DNA of 40,479 nt from Bacteroidales bacterium (GTDB lineage: Bacteria; Bacteroidota; Bacteroidia; Bacteroidales; Muribaculaceae). The notes under the pieces are model-generated. The model was given only the letters and a program-made list of their open reading frames with translations. It had not been told where the DNA came from and searched no databases. A program made the translations under genes and the position numbers. The stretch lies in assembly GCA_030531495.1 (NCBI GenBank), contig JAUNNJ010000015.1, positions 1 to 40,479 of the forward strand. Direction: 5' to 3'. Shown piece by piece: positions 33,391 to 40,479 of the stretch (the first letter of the stretch is position 1; the number at the start of each line of letters is the position of its first letter).

Positions 33391-34344
33391 CTATCTGCCG
33401 ATTTTCTGGTCGACGTGGTAGCGTGGACGTCCTTTCACCTCCATATAGATTTTGCCGATGTATTCGCCCACTATGCCGAGGCCGATGAGTACACAGCCAC
33501 CAATAAACCACAGGGAGAGAATCATTGATGACCAACCGCTTACGGCTCGTCCGCTGAATTTGGCATAGAGTACCCATCCTAAAATGAGGATGGCGATAAA
33601 CACGAATGTTATGCCCATGGTGAGCACGAAGCGCACTGGGCGTATGCTGAACGAGGTGATGCCGTCGACCGCAAAACTCAGCATCTTCTGAAGCGGATAC
33701 TTTGAGGTGCCGGCTTTACGTTCGGAGCGCTCGTATTCCACTGTGGCGCTTTTGAAACCCATCAGTGGCACAATGCCGCGCATAAACATGTTGCGCTCAG
33801 GGTAGCGGAGAAATTCAGCCACCACACGGCGGTCCATCAAGCGGAAATCGGCGTGGTTGTAAACCGATTTGGTGCCGAGATGGTGCATCAGTTTATAGAA
33901 TGCAAGTGCCGAATTGCGCTTGAACCACGAGTCGGTTTTGCGCTTTGAGCGCACACCATACACGATTTCGAAGCCATCCTTGTACTTCTCCACCATCTTG
34001 GGGATGGCGTTGATGTCGTCTTGCAGATCGGCATCAATGGTTACGAATATATCGGCTTCGTCGAGGAAATTTTCCATGCCAGCGATGATGGCATTTTGAT
34101 GGCCGAAATTGCCCGACAATTTCAAAGCGCAAACCGCTGGTGATTCGTTGGCGTATTTTTCGAGCAACGACCATGTGTCGTCTGTGCTGCCATCGTCAAC
34201 AAAAACCAAACAACTGCGCTCCGACACTACATCGCTTTTAACCATTGCGTTGAGCAAGGTGCACAGCCGTTCGTGGGTGCTGGGAAGCACCTCTTCCTCG
34301 CGGTAGCAAGGCACTACTATGGCAAGTGTGGGAGATTTGTCCAT
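33391..34344 (-). CDS. Family 2 glycosyltransferase, polyprenol-phosphate type (GtrB/DPM1-like)
   Basis: 317 residues. The catalytic GT-A domain has VVPCYREEEVLP, VFVDDGSTDDTW and the metal-binding TIDADLQDD. NHADFRLMDRRVV and ERKAGTSKYPLQKM are typical of the DPM1/GtrB branch. Two transmembrane helices close the protein (about 235-260 and 270-292). Such enzymes load a sugar onto a polyprenyl phosphate at the inner membrane for later transfer to a glycan or lipid. Acceptor and sugar cannot be told. It is a single-gene unit with a TATCTTTG box 25 bp upstream (34369-34376). Confidence 0.92.
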   Translation of the reverse strand: MDKSPTLAIVVPCYREEEVLPSTHERLCTLLNAMVKSDVVSERSCLVFVDDGSTDDTWSLLEKYANESPAVCALKLSGNFGHQNAIIAGMENFLDEADIFVTIDADLQDDINAIPKMVEKYKDGFEIVYGVRSKRKTDSWFKRNSALAFYKLMHHLGTKSVYNHADFRLMDRRVVAEFLRYPERNMFMRGIVPLMGFKSATVEYERSERKAGTSKYPLQKMLSFAVDGITSFSIRPVRFVLTMGITFVFIAILILGWVLYAKFSGRAVSGWSSMILSLWFIGGCVLIGLGIVGEYIGKIYMEVKGRPRYHVDQKIGR

Positions 34345-34368
34345 TGTCTATATAGTAAGTCTAATTTA

Positions 34369-34376
34369 CAAAGATA
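34369..34376 (-). promoter_or_regulatory. -7 promoter box for the polyprenol-type glycosyltransferase
   Basis: TATCTTTG on the minus strand, an exact TAnnTTTG box 25 bp before the ATG at 34344. The -33 box is not clear. Confidence 0.5.
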
Positions 34377-34502
34377 GCGTTTTTTTCAATAATAATAGGT
34401 GTTTTGCTGTTTAAATCCATTTTTCTTCATTTGAATTAGACGATTACAGGGCTAAAAAACTACGGATATGGATGTGAAACTTGTTTTGCTGCCGATGCGC
34501 AA

Positions 34503-34533
34503 TTGGTTAAAGCTAAAAGTTTTTGTAACTTTG
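34503..34533 (+). promoter_or_regulatory. Promoter of ychF
   Basis: TTG (34503-34505), a 20-bp spacer and TAACTTTG (34526-34533) match the Bacteroidetes promoter pattern. The predicted start near 34540 gives a leader of about 33 nt. Confidence 0.7.
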
Positions 34534-34572
34534 CACCAGAAAACAAAATACATAAAGATATAAAATTTTAAT

Positions 34573-35673
34573 ATGGCACTTCAATGTGGTATTGTCGGAC
34601 TCCCAAACGTGGGTAAGTCGACGCTCTTCAACTGTCTGTCGAATGCGAAAGCGCAATCGGCAAACTTCCCATTCTGTACAATCGAACCTAATGTGGGCGT
34701 AATCACCGTTCCTGACGAACGCCTTAATAAACTTGCTGAACTCGTGAATCCAAAACGCATCATCCCTACAACCGTGGAGATTGTGGACATTGCCGGATTG
34801 GTGAAGGGCGCAAGCAAGGGTGAAGGCTTGGGCAACAAGTTTTTGGCCAACATTCGTGAAACTGATGCTATCATCCATGTGCTTCGTTGCTTCGACGATG
34901 AAAATGTGACTCACGTGGATGGCACTGTCGACCCTGTTCGCGATAAGGAGGTGATTGATACTGAACTCCAACTTCGCGACCTCGAAACCATCGAGAGCCG
35001 CATCACACGCGTTCAGAAGATGGCTAACGCTGGCGACCGCGATGCAAAACTCCAGTTTGAGGTGATGAGCCGCTATCGCGAAGTGCTTTCGCAAGGCAAG
35101 AATGCCCGCATGGTGCAACTCAACTCTAAAGAAGAGGAAAAGGTGGCTCACGACTTGTTCTTGCTCACCAGCAAGCCTGTGCTCTATGTGTGTAATGTGG
35201 ACGACACCGCTGCAGCCGAGGGCAACGCTTATGTGGAGGCCGTTCGCGAAGCAGTGAAGGACGAGAACGCTCAAATCCTCGTGATTGCTGCGCAAACCGA
35301 AAGTGAAATTGCGGAACTCGAAACCTACGAAGAGCGCCAAATGTTCCTTCAGGAAATCGGTCTTGAGGAAAGTGGCGTGAACCGCCTGATTAAGAGTGCG
35401 TATGCATTGCTCAACCTCGAAACATTCCTCACTGCAGGTCCTGATGAAGTTCGCGCATGGACATTCCACAAAGGAAGTAAGGCTCCTCAATGTGCGGGCG
35501 TGATTCACACCGACTTCGAGCGTGGCTTTATCCGTGCCGAAATCATCAAGTATGAAGACTACATTGCATACGGTAGCGAAGCGGCTGTGAAAGAAGCTGG
35601 CAAGATGCACATCGAAGGCAAGGAATATGTGTTCCAAGACGGCGACATCGCGCTGTTCCGCTTCAACGTGTAA
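34573..35673 (+). CDS. ychF: Redox-regulated ATPase YchF (Obg family)
   Basis: 366 residues. The G1 motif is GLPNVGKST (8-16) and G3 is DIAGLVKGASKGEGLGN. In place of the NKxD guanine-specific motif is NVDD, the change that gives YchF its ATP preference. A helical hairpin and a C-terminal TGS domain follow (about 280-366, TFLTAGPDEVRAWT; GFIRAEIIKYEDY). YchF binds ribosomes and is linked to oxidative stress responses. It has its own promoter and a hairpin downstream. Confidence 0.97.
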   Translation: MALQCGIVGLPNVGKSTLFNCLSNAKAQSANFPFCTIEPNVGVITVPDERLNKLAELVNPKRIIPTTVEIVDIAGLVKGASKGEGLGNKFLANIRETDAIIHVLRCFDDENVTHVDGTVDPVRDKEVIDTELQLRDLETIESRITRVQKMANAGDRDAKLQFEVMSRYREVLSQGKNARMVQLNSKEEEKVAHDLFLLTSKPVLYVCNVDDTAAAEGNAYVEAVREAVKDENAQILVIAAQTESEIAELETYEERQMFLQEIGLEESGVNRLIKSAYALLNLETFLTAGPDEVRAWTFHKGSKAPQCAGVIHTDFERGFIRAEIIKYEDYIAYGSEAAVKEAGKMHIEGKEYVFQDGDIALFRFNV

Positions 35674-35702
35674 ACCCCACAGTAGAGAGCACAGCATATA
35701 AT

Positions 35703-35741
35703 AATTAATGGGCGCGCCTTCTTCGGGTGCGCCCATTAATT
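35703..35741. terminator. Bidirectional hairpin between ychF and the CE7 esterase gene
   Basis: AATTAATGGGCGC (35703-35715) and GCGCCCATTAATT (35729-35741) are perfect 13-bp arms; three further pairs extend the stem. It sits between two converging genes, 30 bp past ychF and 14 bp from the esterase stop, so it can serve both strands. Confidence 0.75.
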
Positions 35742-35754
35742 GTAATGACTATTG

Positions 35755-37065
35755 TTATCTCAAATGCTTCCTGAAAAAAGTTTCATAATCAGCTTGAAAG
35801 TGTTCTGATCCAGAATGTCCATTGAGTGGATTGTAATTATATGATTTTTCAGGTGTGTTTATGAGATTGTTGTAAATTGCCATAGTTGTTCGAGGTGGGC
35901 AGATAGGGTCTTGTAAACTGAATTCGAACAAAATAGGACATGTGACTTTTGTTGCCCAATTTTTAGAGTCGAAATAGGATAATAATTTAAGTGTTTCACT
36001 TTGGGTTAATCCAAGTTCCGTTCCAGTGTCAATCAAGTATTGTGTTGGCCAGTTGGCGATTTTTGCACTATTTGGGTAGTCGCCTAAAAATGGTATAGTC
36101 ACAGCAATGCTGTTAACGGAATGGTCGAATGCCGCTGCTGCGATGGACAATGCTCCGCCTTGACTTCCTCCACAGGCAAAGATGTTGTCAGTGTCTACGA
36201 ATTCCATTGATTTTAGGCATCGTAATGCCATAAGAACATCGCTGACCGCTTGTTTGTAGTAGTAAGTTTCTTTTTTCTGTAGTCCAAATGTAATCCAATC
36301 ACCATAAGTGTTGTTTAAATAAAAGAATTGACCTCTTGCATATAATTCGAATCTGCAGAATCCCTCTATATCTGTAGGCCAAGGTTTTTCTCCACCGGTT
36401 CCTAAACCTTGTGTGTTGAGTATTGCAGGATGTTTCCCTCCCGTAGTTGGAATACTTAAGTATCCACCGACAACAACGGGCTTTCCATCAGAGGACTGGT
36501 CGGGAGTCGACTCAAAATCTATACGATAAATTCTGTGCAGTTTTGTATTTAGACTGTCAATTGGTGTTAGTTTGTAGTTGATAGTCGCAGCATTAACTTC
36601 TGCAGTTGTGCTGGTCCAAAATTGGTCAAAATCATCTTGGTAATCAGTTACAGCCTTGATTTTTGTGGGTGCGTGGCCAATGGTCTTTTTGAAAACCACG
36701 CTGTCTTCAACCATAAGCGTGCAGTTGTAGAAACCAGGCTCTGCTTGGAAAGATAGAGTTTTTTGTGCTGTTTCGTTGAAAGGCACAGTTAAAGAATCAC
36801 TTACTGCGGTATAACTATCTTTCATGTCGGTTTCAACAACGAGTTTTAGATGCTCGGTGATAGTGTCATTGTCCTCGTTTTTGAGCATCACTGTAAGTGA
36901 CGGAGGGTTTTCGTCATCAGTTATCCACTCTGCCGTAATTGTTGCGCTATATCTTCCTGAAGGGTATTGTCGTGTTGGTGGGGCTGGTTGAGGTGGCAGA
37001 ATGATGCTATTTTCGCACCCTGAAAATAGAATGATTAGAAAAAAGAGAAGGAAGAGCTTGTTCAT
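35755..37065 (-). CDS. CE7-type acetyl esterase (acetylxylan esterase-like) lipoprotein
   Basis: 436 residues from the ATG at 37065 (MNKLFLLFFLIILFSGCEN); the TTG three codons upstream is less likely. A lipobox FSGC points to lipidation at Cys17. Residues 35-135 are an extra beta-rich domain. The esterase domain (about 140-436) has GGYLSIPTTGGKHPA, Ser301 in CGGSQGGALS, Asp386 in SLQDPICPP and His417 in NGHSGSEHF, a complete CE7 triad. CE7 enzymes remove acetyl groups from xylo-oligosaccharides or antibiotics. Its position 13 bp after an acyltransferase gene suggests trimming or editing of a glycan's acetyl groups, but a dietary glycan role is equally possible. A+T-rich codon use suggests transfer. 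Confidence 0.88.
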   Translation of the reverse strand: MNKLFLLFFLIILFSGCENSIILPPQPAPPTRQYPSGRYSATITAEWITDDENPPSLTVMLKNEDNDTITEHLKLVVETDMKDSYTAVSDSLTVPFNETAQKTLSFQAEPGFYNCTLMVEDSVVFKKTIGHAPTKIKAVTDYQDDFDQFWTSTTAEVNAATINYKLTPIDSLNTKLHRIYRIDFESTPDQSSDGKPVVVGGYLSIPTTGGKHPAILNTQGLGTGGEKPWPTDIEGFCRFELYARGQFFYLNNTYGDWITFGLQKKETYYYKQAVSDVLMALRCLKSMEFVDTDNIFACGGSQGGALSIAAAAFDHSVNSIAVTIPFLGDYPNSAKIANWPTQYLIDTGTELGLTQSETLKLLSYFDSKNWATKVTCPILFEFSLQDPICPPRTTMAIYNNLINTPEKSYNYNPLNGHSGSEHFQADYETFFRKHLR

Positions 37066-37078
37066 AATAATCAAGGTG

Positions 37079-38128
37079 TTATGATTTGAGCGTTTTGATT
37101 TTTTTGAATACGATTTCTTTTATGAAATAAGAGAATGCGGTGGCCAGCGCGAAGGTGAGGACTACGCTGACGCAGTAGAGGCATGCCTCATTGTGTATGA
37201 GTTTGTCGAGATGGACCATTTCCACGGTTCTGTAAAACATCATGTGACAAAGGTATATTTCAAGGCTTAAATTGCTGATGAATTTCATAAACTTATTGCA
37301 CAATAATTTGCTTTCGCTCCCTATGCAGAAAAGAATCCATACGGCAAACAGCGCTAAATGTGGAAATATTGAAGTGCCTTGTAATTGGAGTGTGGAGTAG
37401 TGAAGTACGGTGGCGACAATCACTATTGCGCGAGAAAGCCAAATGTGCTGCTTTATCCAGCAGGTAATGTTGTCGCGATAAAGGTAGATGATGCCGCCAA
37501 CGATGAAAAATGATGCGCTGAATAGGATATTCTTTCGCTCAAATGGCATGCTCTGGTCGGCTGCAAAATGCAATACACCTATGGCATAAAGAGCTATGGC
37601 TACAGCAAATGACAACCATGCCCGACGTTTGGTGGATAGCAAGAACACAAAGAAGGGGAAAAGCATGTAGAACACGAAAACGAGTCCGAGAAACCATCCG
37701 ACTCCTATCACGTTGATATCCGCATTAGGATAAAGCCCAAAGCATAGTGTGAGGTTCGCAAAACTTTCGTAGAGCGATTCCATGTTGTGGTCTTTGATGA
37801 GCTCAATGAGCACCATCAATCCAAAAAACGGAAATATGCGCGTGAAGCGTCGCTTGTAGAATCTGTCGAGGTCAATTTTTCCTTCTTTCACTTTCTGGTA
37901 ATACCCGCAGCACATTGAAAAAGCACTGAGGGTCATAAACATGTAGGTGAAATTGGTGAAGTCGGGGATGATGCTGTCGGTGAGGTAGCAGCCAGGTGTA
38001 ATTGTCTGATGTGAAATCACGTGCATCATCACAATGCCTATTACGGCAATGGTGCGAAGAGCGTCGAGTGAGCCATAGTGTGGGCGCTCACTTGCAGAAA
38101 TGATGTTGTTATTTTTTACATTTTTCAT
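37079..38128 (-). CDS. Membrane acyltransferase, family 3 (OatA/WecH-like)
   Basis: 349 residues from the ATG at 38128; the open frame extends to 38182 but that would overlap the glycosyltransferase further and lacks family similarity. The entry motif SLDALRTIAVIGIVMMHV with its conserved His is typical of acyltransferase 3, followed by about ten transmembrane helices. FYKRRFTRIFPFF matches the family's RRxxRIxP region. These enzymes O-acetylate polysaccharide or peptidoglycan units. It overlaps the GT4 gene by 20 bp, so both are translated from one mRNA. Confidence 0.88.
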   Translation of the reverse strand: MKNVKNNNIISASERPHYGSLDALRTIAVIGIVMMHVISHQTITPGCYLTDSIIPDFTNFTYMFMTLSAFSMCCGYYQKVKEGKIDLDRFYKRRFTRIFPFFGLMVLIELIKDHNMESLYESFANLTLCFGLYPNADINVIGVGWFLGLVFVFYMLFPFFVFLLSTKRRAWLSFAVAIALYAIGVLHFAADQSMPFERKNILFSASFFIVGGIIYLYRDNITCWIKQHIWLSRAIVIVATVLHYSTLQLQGTSIFPHLALFAVWILFCIGSESKLLCNKFMKFISNLSLEIYLCHMMFYRTVEMVHLDKLIHNEACLYCVSVVLTFALATAFSYFIKEIVFKKIKTLKS

Positions 38129-39203
38129 ACACGGAGAGCGTTTGTTGGGCAATATGGTCCCAGTTGAATCTTGACAGGTCATATTCGCGCCCGAGCCGAG
38201 GGGTGCTGAGCTTTTCGGTTAGTTTTTGTGTGAGGTGATTCTGGTCGTCAACGTGGAAAAAGTCATTTTCTGTTAGTTCCGATAATTGGTTAGCGGGGAT
38301 GTCGCTAACAAGTACATCCACATTGTAGCTCATAGCCTCTAAAAGAGAAATGGGAAGTCCTTCGTGGGTGGAGGGGAGTACGAAAAGGGCAGCGTTGGTA
38401 AATAGCTGGTTCAGTTTTTCCCCTTTGATGAATCCCGGTAGGATTACACCCGCTTCAGCGGCTTGCTTTTTTAATTGTCTTGAGTAGGTACTTTCATGGT
38501 CGGCGTCGCCCGCCAACACAAGTTGGTACCCTTCGTGTTTACACGCTTGGAATGCTTCAATCAATAGGTCGAATCGCTTTTCGGGCACAAATCGAGCCAG
38601 GGCAAACACATATTTTTGGGGCTCGAGATTGAGTTCGGAAAGGAAATCGGTGGCAGTGGATTTGTGTGGTATGCTTACTCCGTTGAATATGAGGCTCACA
38701 TCTTTTGTGCGATTGTACTTGCTCGCCAAAATATTGGAAATCACATTGCTGATAGAGATGATGTGGTTGGCAAAATGTGCTTGGCACCATTCGCCTGTGC
38801 GAAGCATGGCTTTTGCCAAAAATCCCCATTTCTGCCGGTCGTAGTCAGGACCATGGTTGGTGCTCACCACCTTCATGCCAAGAAGCCTTGCAAGTGGACA
38901 GCATAGAGAAGGGCCAATAGCGTGCACGTGAAGTATGTCGGCACCCAGTCGCTTTGCTTTGAAAGTGGCAAGAATGGAATGTACAATGGCCTCTAAACTT
39001 TTTCGTTTGGGAGCATACACATCCACCAGTTTCACTCCTTTATAGGAGGTGAGGTGGTCGCCGTCGGGCACATGGCAAGTGCGACGAATGATAGTCACAT
39101 CGGCACCTAATTCAGCAATGCGTGGGAACAGCTCCTCGCAGTGGGTTTCTACACCACCTTGAATGTTGGGGATTCCTCGAGTGCCTATGACTACAACTTT
39201 CAT
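38109..39203 (-). CDS. Family 4 glycosyltransferase
   Basis: 364 residues with a GT-B fold. The N-terminal KVVVIGTRGIPNIQGGVET and ILHVHAIGPS form the acceptor half. The donor half has ALARFVPEKRFDLLIEAF, LVLAGDADHES, LPGFIKGEKL and the EX7E-like HEGLPISLLEAMS. It probably adds a hexose to a lipid-linked saccharide in the cytoplasm. It overlaps the acyltransferase gene downstream and lies 54 bp after the radical SAM gene. Confidence 0.93.
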   Translation of the reverse strand: MKVVVIGTRGIPNIQGGVETHCEELFPRIAELGADVTIIRRTCHVPDGDHLTSYKGVKLVDVYAPKRKSLEAIVHSILATFKAKRLGADILHVHAIGPSLCCPLARLLGMKVVSTNHGPDYDRQKWGFLAKAMLRTGEWCQAHFANHIISISNVISNILASKYNRTKDVSLIFNGVSIPHKSTATDFLSELNLEPQKYVFALARFVPEKRFDLLIEAFQACKHEGYQLVLAGDADHESTYSRQLKKQAAEAGVILPGFIKGEKLNQLFTNAALFVLPSTHEGLPISLLEAMSYNVDVLVSDIPANQLSELTENDFFHVDDQNHLTQKLTEKLSTPRLGREYDLSRFNWDHIAQQTLSVYEKCKK

Positions 39204-39257
39204 GATTCTTATATGCTGCGCTATGAGCCGAACTTTAGAAATCGGCTTGATTGGATG

Positions 39258-40319
39258 TTACACTTTGTCGCGCAAATCACCTTGACGAGGGTCTTGCCCA
39301 ACATTGTACCAGCATTTGTCGAGTTTTGCAGGCTTGCCAAAGATGTTGCGTGCCTTGTTTTTGAGCGCCCATGCGAGAGGATGACGAATGTATTTGTGCA
39401 TCACTGGCGATGCTGTACCCACCATCCAGCAGTTTTTTGGGCACTTGCGCACCAGCTCACGCACCTTGTTTGCTTGCTCACTATTCCAGAGCTCATCGAA
39501 ATCGGGTGTTTCGTAAATGTTGCCCATTCTTTCCTTCCAGAAGCGCTCTTCCATACCGTTGCAGGGGAAAACATCGCCAAATGGGTCGATGAAGAAGTTG
39601 GTAGTGCCAGCTTCGCAAGGGAGCATACGACGGTTTCCCTCAATATAGTTGATGAGCCCCATATTGAAGAACGCGCGGAACCATGATTTTGGATGCCATT
39701 CAGAAAGTTGCCAGTTGACAAGAGTTTCAAAATCGCTGCAAACCTGTTGCTTGTTGGTTACTTTGTTGTCGTATTTGTGGAAGTAGAATGAATTGTGGAA
39801 AGAGGCTGTGGCAAATTCCAGATTCATCTCCTTGGATAGCTTATAGAGTTCAAGCATATCGGTGGAGTTGTAGTTTGATACAGTGCATCCAAACCCGATA
39901 TCTTTCACGCCCATCTCTTTAAGTTTCTTTAGAATGCGCAAGCCCTTTTCGAATCCGCCTTCACGGCCACGGAGCTCGTCGTTTTTCTTGGCGAGGCCTT
40001 CCATGGAGATGCGAATGCCAATGTTTGGGAATTTTTCGGCAAGTGCAATCACGCGGTCTTCAAACCATCCCGAAGTGGATATTACGATACGGGGTGATTT
40101 GGTGAAGCAAACCTTTACGATATCTTCCAAGTCTTCACGAATAAAGGGCTCGCCACCTGTGAGATTGATAAATTTTAGTTGTGGCAAGCATTCGAGATCC
40201 TTTGGTTGTATTTCCTTTTTGGGATCAGTGGGATTGTTCCATATATTACACATCTGGCAATGCATGGGACAACGGTATGTCAATATGATGGACGCGTCGG
40301 TAGGTTTTGTGCAACTCAT
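39258..40319 (-). CDS. Radical SAM/SPASM-type protein
   Basis: 353 residues from the ATG at 40319 (MSCTKPTDASII). The frame stays open to a TTG at 40370, but that codon lies inside the probable promoter (40368-40375), so the later Met is chosen. The 4Fe-4S motif is CPMHCQMC (C-x3-C-x2-C), followed by LTGGEPFIREDL and SMEGLAKKNDELRG. The C-terminal part has PCEAG, IDPFGDVFPCNG and CPKNCWM, cysteines laid out like a SPASM or twitch domain for extra clusters. Such proteins often appear in polysaccharide clusters with unclear substrates. It is probably first in a unit with the GT4, acyltransferase and perhaps the esterase. Confidence 0.88.
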   Translation of the reverse strand: MSCTKPTDASIILTYRCPMHCQMCNIWNNPTDPKKEIQPKDLECLPQLKFINLTGGEPFIREDLEDIVKVCFTKSPRIVISTSGWFEDRVIALAEKFPNIGIRISMEGLAKKNDELRGREGGFEKGLRILKKLKEMGVKDIGFGCTVSNYNSTDMLELYKLSKEMNLEFATASFHNSFYFHKYDNKVTNKQQVCSDFETLVNWQLSEWHPKSWFRAFFNMGLINYIEGNRRMLPCEAGTTNFFIDPFGDVFPCNGMEERFWKERMGNIYETPDFDELWNSEQANKVRELVRKCPKNCWMVGTASPVMHKYIRHPLAWALKNKARNIFGKPAKLDKCWYNVGQDPRQGDLRDKV

Positions 40320-40367
40320 AGTGGCGCTGATATCTTTCGTATTTTTTTTATGCAATAGTTTAATTTG

Positions 40368-40375
40368 CAAAATTA
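40368..40375 (-). promoter_or_regulatory. -7 promoter box for the radical SAM gene cluster
   Basis: TAATTTTG on the minus strand, an exact TAnnTTTG box. Transcription would begin near 40361, about 40 nt before the chosen start. No clear -33 box. The remaining 40376-40479 is A+T-rich and shows no gene. Confidence 0.5.
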
Positions 40376-40479
40376 CAAAAAAATGTTGAAAAAGTTATGA
40401 ATTATTTCACAAACTCGCGTTGGCCTCACGGCTCTTTCATTTAAGATTTCGTTGCTCACTTAAAAATGTTGTTATTTTA

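Noticed and set aside
33224-33395. Repeated CACGAATTTAG/AATTCGTGA words between the tricorn-like and glycosyltransferase genes
   Set aside because: Short, A+T-rich and imperfect; common background in Bacteroidetes intergenic DNA and not clearly structured.
34513-35736. 407-codon minus-strand frame covering ychF
   Set aside because: Complete overlap with the highly conserved ychF; its His/Val/Ala-rich sequence matches no family I know.

Overview
This 40.5 kb window looks like chromosomal DNA from a Bacteroidales bacterium, most likely Prevotella- or Muribaculaceae-like. Four things support this. The trp gene order is B-E-G-D-C-F-A. There is a DUF3098-uppP-truB-queA block. Promoters fit the Bacteroidetes pattern (TTTG, about 20 bp, TAnnTTTG). 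Secreted proteins end in dockerin-like EF-hand pairs. The family assignment is inference; the order-level assignment is fairly firm. No rRNA, tRNA or CRISPR array was seen.

Layout. 1-617: 3' part of a formylglycine-generating-enzyme-like (SUMF1) protein. 618-1286: gene-free stretch with a hairpin and a small family of palindromic repeats. 1287-2622: a secreted Sel1/TPR-like protein and a GYF_2/DUF4190 membrane protein. 2808-4976: a secreted GH3 beta-xylosidase/glucosidase. 5069-6526 (-): a secreted Ig-like (BIG2) protein with a dockerin-like end. 6630-9661 (-): operon DUF3098-uppP-truB-queA (peptidoglycan lipid carrier recycling and tRNA modification). 9911-16597 (+): the complete tryptophan operon, headed by what reads as a classical attenuator with a 19-codon leader peptide containing Trp-Trp. 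16904-18976 (+): one gene fusing a MalY/PatB-type PLP enzyme to diaminopimelate epimerase (DapF).

19025-22466 is the most plastic part. A 65-bp copy of the 3' end of a glycosyltransferase gene flanks a cassette. The cassette holds a BspA-like leucine-rich-repeat/dockerin protein, whose reading frame contains a perfect 23-bp inverted repeat, and a REP-associated tyrosine transposase (RAYT) bounded by perfect 36-bp inverted repeats. 22403-25697 (-): operon mtaB - LpxL-like acyltransferase - glycosyltransferase (tRNA modification plus envelope lipid/glycan synthesis). 25858-27920 (+): an AraC regulator with an MFS drug-efflux-type transporter. 28073-29410 (+): an AAA/DUF4143 ATPase with a strong promoter and three tandem repeats in its presumed 5' leader. 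29570-33193 (-): SemiSWEET sugar transporter and a periplasmic tricorn-like protease. 33391-34344 (-): a membrane polyprenol-type glycosyltransferase. 34573-35673 (+): ychF. 35755-40319 (-): a polysaccharide-type cluster running off the right edge (radical SAM/SPASM protein, GT4, acyltransferase, CE7 acetyl esterase lipoprotein).

The observations most worth following are the trp attenuator, the RAYT element with its structured ends and the duplicated gene tail around it, the in-frame palindrome in the LRR gene, the PLP enzyme-DapF fusion, and the leader repeats before the ATPase.
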